A stretch of 64,000 nt of DNA from Syngnathus acus (taxonomy: Eukaryota > Chordata > Actinopteri > Syngnathiformes > Syngnathidae): contig NC_051092.1 of the NCBI RefSeq assembly GCF_901709675.1, forward strand, positions 12,584,491 through 12,648,490, written 5' to 3'. This document shows positions 16,101 to 26,124 of the stretch, one piece after another (position 1 is the stretch's first letter; each line of letters opens with the position of its first letter). Both the position numbers and the translations under genes were made by a program. The notes beneath the pieces were generated by a model, which saw only the letters and a list, made by a program, of their open reading frames with translations, was not told where the DNA came from and did not search any database.

Positions 16101-17088
16101 AGTATGCTTTTATTGAAATGTGTATTTATTTCCTTACAAATTGTGGTTAGTACAGATTCATATTATGTTCTTGTGAAATTTCTCAGTCAGCCTATCAATA
16201 ACTTAAAATACAAGCTGTTATCTTGCAATTTGAAGATTTTGTGCAGCACCTGAGTGACAGGAAGCACGTGGTGGTGTACCACAAGGGTCGCTTCTTCCAA
16301 GTGTGGCTGTACATGGGGGGACGTCACCTCTTACCCAGCGAGCTGGAGACCCAATTTAGCAGGATCCTTAATGATACATCCGAGCCCCAGCCTGGTGAGC
16401 TCAAACTAGCCGCGTTGACTGCTGGAAGCAGGTGAACATTTCCAAACGTTCATATTTGTATCGACGTGATAGTGGTCATAATACGGGGTGGATTGAAGGC
16501 TCGACATGTCTTTAACCTCGCTAGGGTTCCGTGGGCTCGGGCTCGGATGAAATACTTCAGCCAAGGAGTGAACAAAGCGTCCTTGGACGCGGTGGAGTCG
16601 GCAGCCTTCTTTCTGGCATTGGATGACGAGTCTCAGGGTTACGACGCTGCCAGCAACTCTCTGGACCGCTATGCCAAATCTCTGCTGCATGGAAAGTGCT
16701 ACGACAGGTAAAAGCCTGACCATTGGAGTTTAAAAAAAAAAAAAAAAAAGAACAATTCCACAGTCCTAATCCCCCACAAAATTGAACACAAAGTATAACA
16801 AAATAAATATTAAAATGAAAACATGGAATTCATTTAGATACCATTTGGGAATTCTGAGCAACCCTTAGATTATGCGGGCAAGCCTAATAAAATGACTATC
16901 AAACATCATCCTTCTTTTCTTTTAGGTGGTTTGACAAATCTTTCACCCTCATAACTTACCCCAATGGCAAAATGGGAATAAACGCAGAACATTCGTGGGC
17001 TGACGCACCTATCGTGGGACACATGTGGGAGGTAATTCACCCTCCCCTGAGCGCAAATCATTCTAATGTTGTCTGTTTATTCATACAA

Positions 17089-17132
<44 letters not shown>

Positions 17133-19635
17133 CGTGTAGTACATCATTGCCACGGACTGCTTCCAGCTGGGCTACACAAAGGAGGGCCACTGCAAAGGAG
17201 ACGTAAACCAAGGCCTCTCTTATCCCACACGACTCCAGTGGCTCATTCCAAAGGAGGTACGTTACCAGTATCACTTGTGCTCTCTATTATAGCTTTCTTC
17301 GGCTACAAATCTTAAAACGGCAGTGAAAACAAAAGTACACTAGCATGTAATGTTACATCCCTTAGTCCAGCTAAAGACCTGGGCAGAGTGGGGCCAGGTC
17401 CTTCTGGAATTTGTCATAGAAAAAACGCCTAATGTGACTGTTCTTTGTTTGTGTAGTGCGAAAATGTGATCGAGACGTCCTACCTTTCTGCTAAAAGGAT
17501 AGCGGATGATGTGGACTTCTTCGCCTACGTCTTTGGTGCATTTGGCAAAGGCCTGATTAAAAAGTGCCGGACCAGCCCGGACGCTTTCATTCAGCTGGCC
17601 TTGCAGCTGGCACAGTTCAGGGTATGCAGCCTCTCATTAATAATAAGAACATTATTGAGGGAAGACTGAAAAGCATTGATACAAAAACCTTGATAATATG
17701 TTACCAATTTCTGCTGTTTTCACATATCTCCATCAATTCGTCAACTTATTCACCTTAATCAGGACATATTTTTTTTGCATTCTTCAAATAACACCTTTCA
17801 GAATTAAGTCAGCAGCATTTCGGTTTGGCTTCAGATTTTCAGCATATGTATGTATTTCTGGATTGTCTTTTTGTTCTTATGATTCTGTTCACCAGGACCA
17901 GGGGGAATTCCGCTTGACATACGAGTCTTCCATGACGCGCATGTTCAGAGACGGCCGCACGGAGACGGTGCGTTCGTGCACCTCTGAGGCTGTCGCCTTC
18001 GTCAGAGCAATGGAGGACCGACAGACAACCGTAAGTCGGACAAATCAAGAGCGAGAAAGTCCATGTTAAAGTCGTGTTATCACAAGCAGTGCATGACGAT
18101 ATGACATTTTTTTGTGTCATGAACATTTTTAATGACACTATTTGTCAAAGTTATCAGAAAAATACTCCAATACAGTTAGAAAGTGTGTATGTATTTGTTT
18201 GTCTTTGTCTCCTTATGCCTGTGACAGAACACGGAGAGGCTGGCGCTGTTTCGGAAAGCGGCCGACAAGCATCAGAACATGTACCGTCTAGCCATGACCG
18301 GTTCCGGCATCGACCGACACCTTTTCTGTCTCTACATTGTGTCCAAGTATCTGGGCTTAGATTCACCATTCCTAAAGCAGGTGAGAATGCGGCACATTCC
18401 TGCGGCGCGCTAACGTCGCTAAGTGCTGGCTTGCTTGCAGGTTCTATCGGAACCGTGGAAGTTGTCCACCAGTCAGACTCCTCAGCAGCAGCTCAACTTG
18501 GTGGACATCAATAAATTCCCGGAATATGTCGGGGCTGGAGGCGGATTTGGCCCTGTGAGTGAAATCCTTGGCTATGGTTTATCCCGGGGATCAATAAAAC
18601 ATCGTGACCTTTCCACAAATAGATGACAAATTTCCCCACAGAAGAAATAAATAACACACGGAATGAGAGGAAATCAATCATAACAAAATACAAAAGTCTT
18701 ACAGTCTTTGTTATGACTCTGATTCCTTCCCCACGAAATTTTATAGAAATTAAAATACTCAAGAAAACATTTAATTTCGAGCATATAGTTTAATGTAGTT
18801 TCATTGAAGTACTACAAGTGATCAGTTTCTGAAGCATTACATATTGGAACAAAAAACTAAATTCATACATTCTACGTATTACAAAAACAGAATGTGAGCA
18901 TAATTTGATATAATTTTATATAAATAAAAAATGAAATCATGAAATATAACTTGTGATCATGATTAATCACATCATATCCATTTTTAATTTGGGATTAATT
19001 AAATTAATAAAAAAATATTGCCTGATAATTTTACAGGTGGCCGATGACGGTTACGGCGTGTCTTACATCATTGTTGGAGAAAACCTCATCACATTCCACA
19101 TCTCCTCCAAGGTCTCAAGCCCTGATACGGTGAACATTTATCTGACCCCATGCACACTTTAACTAACAGGTTTTCTTACTAATGTTTCATTCTCGGTAGC
19201 AAGACTCGTCTTACTCTGTACTCAAGTGAAAGTATAAATATTTGTGTAAGACTGGGTAAAAACTAGATGTACTGAACGATTACTAAATACAGTAACATAA
19301 CTACAGACTAATCTTTACCCCCTTCCTAGCCACCCGCTAGCAATAGCTAGTAAGATGACCTCTGCACGGTATTACTGAAACTTGTCCTTGCACTGCCCAA
19401 AGTAGTGCCATTGTTTTGTCTTAGATTTGCCTGTCCTGTTGCCACACCAGTCTTCCCAATTCTGTTAATTCCTCATCTGTGGCTCATCATGTGATCCATG
19501 CAGAACTCGCGCAGGTTCGGTCAACACATCAGCAAAGCCATGATGGACATCCAAACGCTTTTCCATCCCATAAACAAGACGATGACAGACGACGAGTCTA
19601 GGATGCAGCTCAACAACGGCAAGAAGCATATGTAG
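13146..19635 (+). CDS. cpt1b: Carnitine O-palmitoyltransferase 1, muscle type
   Basis: Outer mitochondrial membrane enzyme that transfers long-chain acyl groups from CoA to carnitine. It is the malonyl-CoA-regulated entry step of fatty-acid beta-oxidation. Eighteen coding exons: 13146-13286, 13829-13968, 14163-14334, 14403-14504, 14729-14866, 14944-15021, 15555-15662, 15747-15831, 16236-16431, 16525-16707, 16926-17031, 17140-17256, 17457-17621, 17896-18030, 18228-18380, 18441-18554, 19037-19129 and 19504-19635. They give 785 residues. The N-terminal regulatory [18 protein letters not shown] is intact. Two hydrophobic spans fall at about 55-75 and 103-122. The catalytic His is in AEHSWADAP, near residue 470. 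[20 protein letters not shown] and [13 protein letters not shown] are also present. Isoform b rather than a is preferred because chkb is a near neighbour. A nearby alternative acceptor at 14159 would add one residue. A Gly-Lys-Lys-His-Met C-terminus extends slightly past mammalian CPT1B. Confidence 0.96.
13311..13375. repeat. Dispersed teleost repeat fragment (AGTAxAAGTATAxATACTTGT type)
   Basis: The words GTGGGGAAAGTTTTCCC, GAGTAGAAGTATAGATACTT and GTATAAGTAGTACT resemble a very common teleost dispersed repeat built around 'agtaaaagtagaaatacttg'. A similar fragment sits at 19206-19260. Family not identified. Confidence 0.35.
13429..13620 (+). repeat. Four-unit G-rich minisatellite in cpt1b intron 1
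   Basis: Four copies begin with GGGA(C/T)GTCAAACGCTG, starting near 13431, 13482, 13547 and 13599. The first three continue into GTTCGCTTCTCTTCC and a run of 7-13 G residues. Spacing is about 50-66 bp because the G tracts differ in length. The G runs could form quadruplex structure. The array sits inside the first coding intron, next to a hAT-like end. Confidence 0.8.
13675..13784 (+). mobile_element. hAT-type element terminal fragment
   Basis: GTGCGGGCCATATTC, GCGGGCCAATAAAAACT, GCGGGCCGCAG and the terminal GTTTGGAGACCCCTGG match the well-known 3' end of dispersed hAT/Charlie-like elements, which describe a 'gcgggcc' rich tail ending in a CCCCTG tip. No transposase sequence accompanies it. 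Confidence 0.55.
17092..17136. repeat. (GT)n/(CG)n microsatellite abutting a splice acceptor
   Basis: A GT repeat with an embedded CGCGCGCG stretch runs to within a few bases of the TAG acceptor at 17137-17139 that precedes cpt1b exon 12. It takes the place of an ordinary pyrimidine tract. Confidence 0.85.
18565..18605. repeat. Possible L2/Maui-like LINE tail in cpt1b intron 16
   Basis: TTTATCCCGGGGATCAATAAA resembles the CCCC(A)CGGGGATCAATAAA 3' end of a common fish LINE. It is very short, so this is tentative. Confidence 0.3.
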
Positions 19636-19735
19636 CAGACCTGTGTATGTGTGCATACTGTATGTAAGTGTGCAGACTGTATTTAAGTGTGCGTGTGTGT
19701 CTGTCTATGCAACAGTTGATGCAGTTGCGATGATG

Positions 19736-19945
<210 letters not shown>

Positions 19946-20015
19946 ATCATCATCATGAATGCTCCTGTTAAGTTATTGCTCTGTATATTGCGCCTTTGTG
20001 AATCGAAACCTTGTA

Positions 20016-20021
20016 AATAAA
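20016..20021 (+). terminator. Polyadenylation signal of cpt1b
   Basis: AATAAA in the context TTGTAAATAAAGC, about 380 bases after the cpt1b stop codon. It is the first good signal downstream. Confidence 0.65.
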
Positions 20022-20930
20022 GCATCCGCACTGATTTCATATTTACTTTCCTGTTTTGAATACACTTTTTTTAAGTGGAGGTAGATCAAAATATTAGAAA
20101 CCCTCAGAATGACAAAGATTTCTACATGGAAATGGAAACAAAACTATATTTAAATAAGAAATTACACATAGTAGTTTAAATTCAAATTTTATTAAAATAA
20201 GTTTTAAAACAACGTTTTTAAATGCAAATGTGCTAAAAGGTTAACAGAACTCAACTTGGCCAGTGATTCTTTTTACCGTTAGAGGGAGCATTCATGTACA
20301 TATCACACTGGGAATCTCAACATCATTCAATACTTGTTGATACTGACATGATGTGATACCATGTCAATTTCAACAAGACATCACTGATGTCATCATGATG
20401 CGTGGAGGGAAGAATCCGTTCGGGAACACAACAAATCATAGTATTTGAGTATTTATTCTGGTGGGGGTCAATACAAAAAGTCAACTGAATTAAAAAAAAC
20501 ATTCTAACAGTTCCTTTCAAGGCATCATTACAGCAAAGAACTTCATAACTGTACATAAGTGGACAAACAAAACCAACCAAACGACAAGACACGGACCTTC
20601 TTTTTGGATGAGAGAAAGTTCTGACAAACCAGGATCCGTGTCTAATCATCCATCAGCAGTGTGGATCTTTTGTCTTCTCTCACCTTCAGAATACAGAAAA
20701 AAAGCCACACAAAAGGCAAACGAATGACCAATTATTACATTTGGAGTCCATGGGGATTGTAATGCCACTCTAAGCCACTGGGTGAAGCTGTTTGTCACAT
20801 ACACACCAGCCAGTAGTCAAACGAGTGGACACTCTTAACAGGTTTCTGTAGTTGCTTGTTTGAAAACAAAATCATCGTCAGATGCAGCAGGAGGAAGATC
20901 ATGATGATGATGAGGGGCCCTTTGGGGGGG
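20022..20930. other. Convergent 3' ends of cpt1b and sephs1
   Basis: This stretch holds the short gap between the two tail-to-tail genes and then the sephs1 3'UTR (on the minus strand, probably 20435-20930). No coding sequence is seen. Confidence 0.6.
20452..20457 (-). terminator. Polyadenylation signal of sephs1
   Basis: TTTATT on the plus strand is AATAAA on the minus strand, about 475 bases beyond the sephs1 stop codon. It would place the sephs1 cleavage site near 20435, some 400 bases from that of cpt1b. Confidence 0.5.
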
Positions 20931-23218
20931 TTAGGACGTAGCACCGGGCGTTGGGTTGACGCTCTGTGTGGCTGCCTGCGGCGCCACCTCGATGATCCGC
21001 GGCTTGTCGATGATGCGCGCTGTGCGGTTGCCCTTCTCTACGATGCCTATGATCCATGCCTGGTGGCCCTCGCCGTACTTGGGTGACTTGATCTCAGCGC
21101 AGAAACGTGCCGCCTGCTCACGCGGCAGACAGATGAGCAGCCCCCCTGCAATTCCATAAAATTAAATAACATGAAATCTTGTCCTGCAGGGATAAATCCA
21201 GTTTTCTGAATCTGAGTCAAGAAATTACATTCCATGATCATTGTATATTGCTGGAATCGATGCTTTTACCCAAAGTTAATGTTGCAGATCAAATTGACCC
21301 ATAAAGTGAAAAGAAATCAAATGTTTTTGTCTAACTTTTAAGAACATTGTTTACAAAAATACAGAAAAAGTTCCATTTGAATCTCAAATTTTTATTCTTT
21401 TAAAATTCAACATGACAGTAGTCTTAAACTGATACTGGTAAATAATTGCAATTGCAAAAAGTAATAAGGCCAGCAGAAGACATTTAACCTCAAATTTGAA
21501 GACCAAAATTGCATACCTGACGTCTCTGGGCAGGTGCCGTGCATGAGACCGAACATGTTGCCACACGCCTTGGACACGGCGGCCATCTTGGCGAGCACGG
21601 GAAGGTTGTGGATAACAAAGGACACTTCGCTCCGCTGTTGCTTGGCCAGCGTTTGGGCGTGGCCCAGAATGCCGAAGCCCGTGATGTCGGTGGCGGCATG
21701 TGCGTTGAACGTGTGCATGAGGCTGGCAGCTGGCAGATAGATAGATGGAAGTATGGATTGTAGGATCATGGACAACTGGATGATAGCCGAGATGAAACTC
21801 AATTTCTTACCTGTCCTATTGAGGCGAGCCATGTTCATCATTGCTTCGTGGTAGGCCAGCTCGACGTCTTCCTGCGTAACTACCAACTTGATCTTATTCC
21901 ACTTCTCGGGCTGTAAGAGAGAACGATGCAGACCACGGGTGTTCAGTACCTTCATTTGAGAAACACCCGCTTGTAAATTTGTTCAAACGTACGATATCGA
22001 GCCACTGGTGCACAGCCACGGCCACTTGCGTCCCCAGCGGCTTCGTGAGCACCAGCACGTCTCCTGGCACTGCATTGTCTGGCCTGCAGGTCATCCCATA
22101 GCATGTTCATCACCACACCAAATTGAAGCAAATTTCATGTGAAATAACTCACATAATGAATTCATTGGGCTGGCACACGGTGGTAGCGACGCCCCCCAAG
22201 ACCACCCAGGGATTGAGCACTGTCTGTCCACCCGTCACAGACGTGCCCGCCTCCTCCGCCGCATCTTTGAAGCCCTGCATGATGAGCGGCATGACTTTGT
22301 CCCTCTCCTGTAATAAAGAGGACATAAAGATAAGAAACAAAGTCATCAGTGTGCCAGACGCAGGCTCTCACCTTCTCTGACATTTTGTTGCTGACGCCCA
22401 GCAGCATCAACATGTTGTCGCATTCCGTCACCCCCATGGCGTACAGGTCGCTGAGAACATTTGCACATGCCACGCGACCCTTGGGGAAAAAAAAGTACAC
22501 GTGTCAAAATGAGATTTAAGTCATATTTTTCAGATATGCATTTTTGGCGCACAATACTTCTTGGCAACTGATTAAGGCCCAAACGTTTACATTTAAAGCC
22601 CATATAGATAAAAGTAAACTTAAGCAGAAAAATTAGATTGTTATTCTATTATGTTCTCTGGTCATGTTTGGAAATGTGGGCTCAATGAGCTTTTGAAATT
22701 GAATTGAAACATTTGGCAGATTCATACCATCATGTAGGGATCGTCCACTATAGGGTAAATGTAATCTGTCGTCTGAACAAGTGAAAGGCCTCCATGTCGT
22801 AGCGGGATGACGCAGGTGTCCATGCCGATGCCTGAAAAACAGATGTTTATTCATGGTACACTTTGACTAATTATTAACTATCAGTTGTTTTTTGTTTCTT
22901 TAAAAGTGCTACTGAGTGTTATCGTTACCTAATCGAGGCATGACTGCACCCAGGAACTGTTCATCTTCCTGGTAGTGGTTCTCTTGTAGGTTCTCTAAAA
23001 GCTTCTGTAAAACCTCTTGGGGTACCTGTGACAAACCAACATCTTTATAAGCTGCCGTTCTTAGATAGTATGGACTTGCACGTGCAGTTATTTCAAATGT
23101 GACACTTGAGGCATGCTCTAACCTTGCAACCCGTTCCCTTGAGCTCTGCGAAGCGTGTGAGCCGGAAGTTCTTGTCCAGCTCGTAGCTCTCGGGATTAAA
23201 GGACTCTCTCACCGACAT
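20931..23218 (-). CDS. sephs1: Selenophosphate synthetase 1 (Thr-type paralogue)
   Basis: SelD-fold protein of the AIR synthase/ThiL superfamily. In vertebrates the SEPHS1 paralogue is essential but does not itself make selenophosphate efficiently. Nine coding exons on the minus strand, in order: 23218-23123, 23025-22929, 22831-22728, 22479-22372, 22307-22153, 22083-21993, 21910-21811, 21729-21517 and 21145-20931. They give 392 residues, the same length as human as I recall it. The active-site position reads [10 protein letters not shown] with Thr at residue 29, where SEPHS2 carries selenocysteine. No in-frame TGA is used. Other landmarks are [63 protein letters not shown] and the C-terminal NPTPGATS. 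A splice acceptor two bases before the ATG implies a separate 5'UTR exon, probably ending at 24452. The gene is convergent with cpt1b and divergent from prpf18. Confidence 0.97.
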
Positions 23219-23220
23219 GT

Positions 23221-24451
23221 CTGAAGATAGTCAGGGCCACCTCACACATCACACAAATTAAAATTGAGAACCAGGAAGCTGACATTTTAAAAACACCAAT
23301 AATTTTCTCAATGGCAGTAGTGATTTGGACCCACAAGAGCCAATGTAAACACTACCAAATAAATACAGGATATTGATGTTATTCATTCAATTAGGGGAAT
23401 TAAATAGAGTACGAAATCATCTCAACTGTGAGACAAATAAATATTGGAGCTCAAGGCAGGTATCAGATACCTGGTATCGGTACTCCCCCAACCCTAATTT
23501 GTTTCATTATAAGTTTGAAGCAGGGGTCCTTGCAAACAGTCCATGCCGCAGCAAAAGTAGTCAAGTCGGAATGGATTCAACTCCCTTATCCCAAAAATAT
23601 ACTTTATTGACATCGCAGTACCTCAAGATGTGTACTTTGTTACTTCCAACCACTGGGTCAGCCAGTGAGAAGAGGCGTTACATGTGGAGTCAACGCATGC
23701 CATGAGGGGACAACTTCAAGCACGACAACATCAGCGCATTACCAGATGACAAAAAGAAAATGAAACCACCGTTATTGAACACACTCGCCAGGTGAGCTTT
23801 AGGAGGCCGCCAATGACCCGAAGTGGGGAACGTTCAATAAGCAAAACGCTTCCAAGTTTCAACCGTAAATCACCAACGAGGTTAGCTATTCGTTCGAGTG
23901 ATCGTTCACCTTTTTTATTAAAATCAGAATGTATGCTTTACATTATGAGAAACGTGTTAAGTGTATTCCAATCATATTGACGTGTTTGAGCGTACAATTC
24001 GATTTTCGCGCTAGCTCCAGTTAGCTGCCGACCCGTGCATGAAGTGATGTGCGCATTGTGTGCACAAGGTGTTGCTATACTGTATTCGACTAGGAGAAGC
24101 CAACATACACACAATGCAATGATAGAATAAGTTGTTGTTTGAAATACGCAGCGTAGGTGGAGGGGCAAGGACCACGCGTGCAGCGTACGAAATAAAAAGT
24201 TTAAAAGTTGCCATTAGAGCGCCGAACGAAAATGTCGGCTGTGGAAAAAATTAACCCTTTGCTATCCAACGCCATGCGACGTGCGCCACATCAATGTGCT
24301 CCCCGTACAATCGGCGCCCGTTGTGCAACGCCGGTAACGCAGTCGCGCGCTGCAGGAGTTTATAACGGTGGCGTTTGCAATTTGAGTGCCAAAGCTGAGT
24401 TATATTCGCTTCACATTTCCCCTTTAATTGAAGCGTCCAGTTGATCCTTAC
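23221..24451. other. sephs1 5' intron (inferred)
   Basis: No coding segment of the sephs1 frame is seen between the first coding exon and the CpG-rich region near 24.5 kb. A minus-strand donor (GCTG before GTAAGGATC) lies at 24451-24452, so this span is read as the first intron, separating a non-coding exon from the ATG exon. Short open frames here look like chance. Confidence 0.5.
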
Positions 24452-24545
24452 CAGCTTCAAGTCAGCGCCAGATCCCGACACAAGAGCGGGGACGGCTGCG
24501 GCTCGCAGCGGGCCTTCAATGAGGCGCCCTCGGCCACTGCCTGAC
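24452..24545 (-). promoter_or_regulatory. Probable non-coding exon 1 and promoter of sephs1
   Basis: Locally GC- and CpG-rich DNA followed on the minus strand by a good donor site. No TATA box is obvious. It fits a CpG-type housekeeping promoter. The transcription start is not determinable by eye. Confidence 0.45.
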
Positions 24546-26124
24546 AGTAAATGGCAAATATTTGTTCTTTTTACAGTTTGCTCGTGGAAAATTTGTTTGT
24601 GACTATTCGCATAAAAATCATGTATCCGAATTAAAAAACATGATGACAGTGATTAATTGTCTAGGAGGAAATATTTGTTGCAAAATAAAATTAGGAAATG
24701 ATCGCGATCGCCATGGGTCCTTTGTCAACACTGGAGCTGCTTCAACATCCCCTTTAACAAGTCACCGAGTCTGGCAATCGAATCTCTACTATGGAGTGTA
24801 CCTTTAATTTGATGTTTTCCCTCCAAATTAACACTCAGCCTTTCACCTCCAGATGGAAGACTTTAGATCATAATTAGTCAAAACACAAATTCAAATAAAT
24901 ATTCTAATTTCCCCACGTTCTTATTTGGTTAAATAAGCAAATTACAAAAAATAAAACACAAATGTCATGGTTCAGCTTTATTGACAATTCAAGGTGCACG
25001 GTGAAATGAAGTACATTTCATTGTAGACACAAAGTCAATGTCACCAGTTGCAATATACTGTCATGAATAAGACAAATCGATTTGAGTCACCTCTAAATCT
25101 AAAAATTTGATAGTCAAAGTGAACTCCACCATATTTTCTTTTTCTTTTTTTAAGATGAATGCATCACTATACACTGTGAATCACGGCCACTTGTACAGGT
25201 CATTCAAAAAAGACACAAACACTGAGCTTTGACTTTTATAAAATGGTAATGAAATTCAAAAAGGCAGTTCATGTACACATTACTGTAAATTTACATTTAT
25301 TACATGTAACTTTGGGGCACAGTCTAGTCATGTCCATCAGTGTCCCATGCATTCTTGTTGCTGTGGTGTTGTTGTTGCACCAAAAAAAAAAGCAGGCATT
25401 TATTCCTGAAATGGAATTTTATATTGAGTTGTACATTTATTGCCAATCAATCTATTTAAGGCTTCTGCAGTAGCGGTGGGGGGAAAATCATGAAGAAGAA
25501 AAAAAAAAAAGAAAAAAAAAACAGCTATTAGACAGCATAGTGACTTTTCAATGGCACTAACTTTAATGAGCAACATAACGATAAACAACAAAAGTACTGT
25601 TATGCACTTCTTTTCAGCCTCCACATGGCAAGTTTGATTTGATTCGGAAGGATCTGGATTCAGTCTCGTGGGCCTGGTAGCTATTCTGTGTTCACCGCAG
25701 TATTTCTAATATATTATTATAAACAATATTAATTTGAACACATATTAATGTTTCAAGCATCCTTAATTTCCAAAAGACATCACTTCATTAACTGGACAAC
25801 AGTTTATGCTACTTAATTTGCATGAAACAATTTTCCATGGATTTTGATTTAAAAATAAATACAGACTACATGGTTAATATGACACGCATAATTATACGCC
25901 TACTTGATTATGTTGTATTTTAAATCTAAAGAATCGCCTCCGAGTTTGATGCTTTTATTTTGAAATATTCTCGTGAGTAGCCGAACATACTCTTAAACTG
26001 AAATCTCACCGTTTTACTTCCTGCCGTGAAAGCTCTGCTAATGTAGGCACTTGATGATCGTTTTCTAGTAGGATACGTTTGTTTTAGGAATAAAATAAAC
26101 ATCGACTACTGTTATATAGCCGGG
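24546..26124. other. Intergenic between divergent sephs1 and prpf18
   Basis: About 1.6 kb of mostly AT-rich DNA. It includes a minus-orientation LINE-like tail at about 24969-25045 and A-rich runs near 25497-25520. The last 100 bases would hold the prpf18 promoter and 5'UTR. No exon is supported. Confidence 0.5.
24969..25045 (-). repeat. Non-LTR retrotransposon 3' tail, minus orientation
   Basis: The reverse strand reads ATTGTCAATAAAGCTGAACC preceded by a TACTTCATTTCACCGTGCACC-like stretch. This is the 3' end pattern of dispersed fish LINEs and is related to the tail at 3219-3315. Confidence 0.4.
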
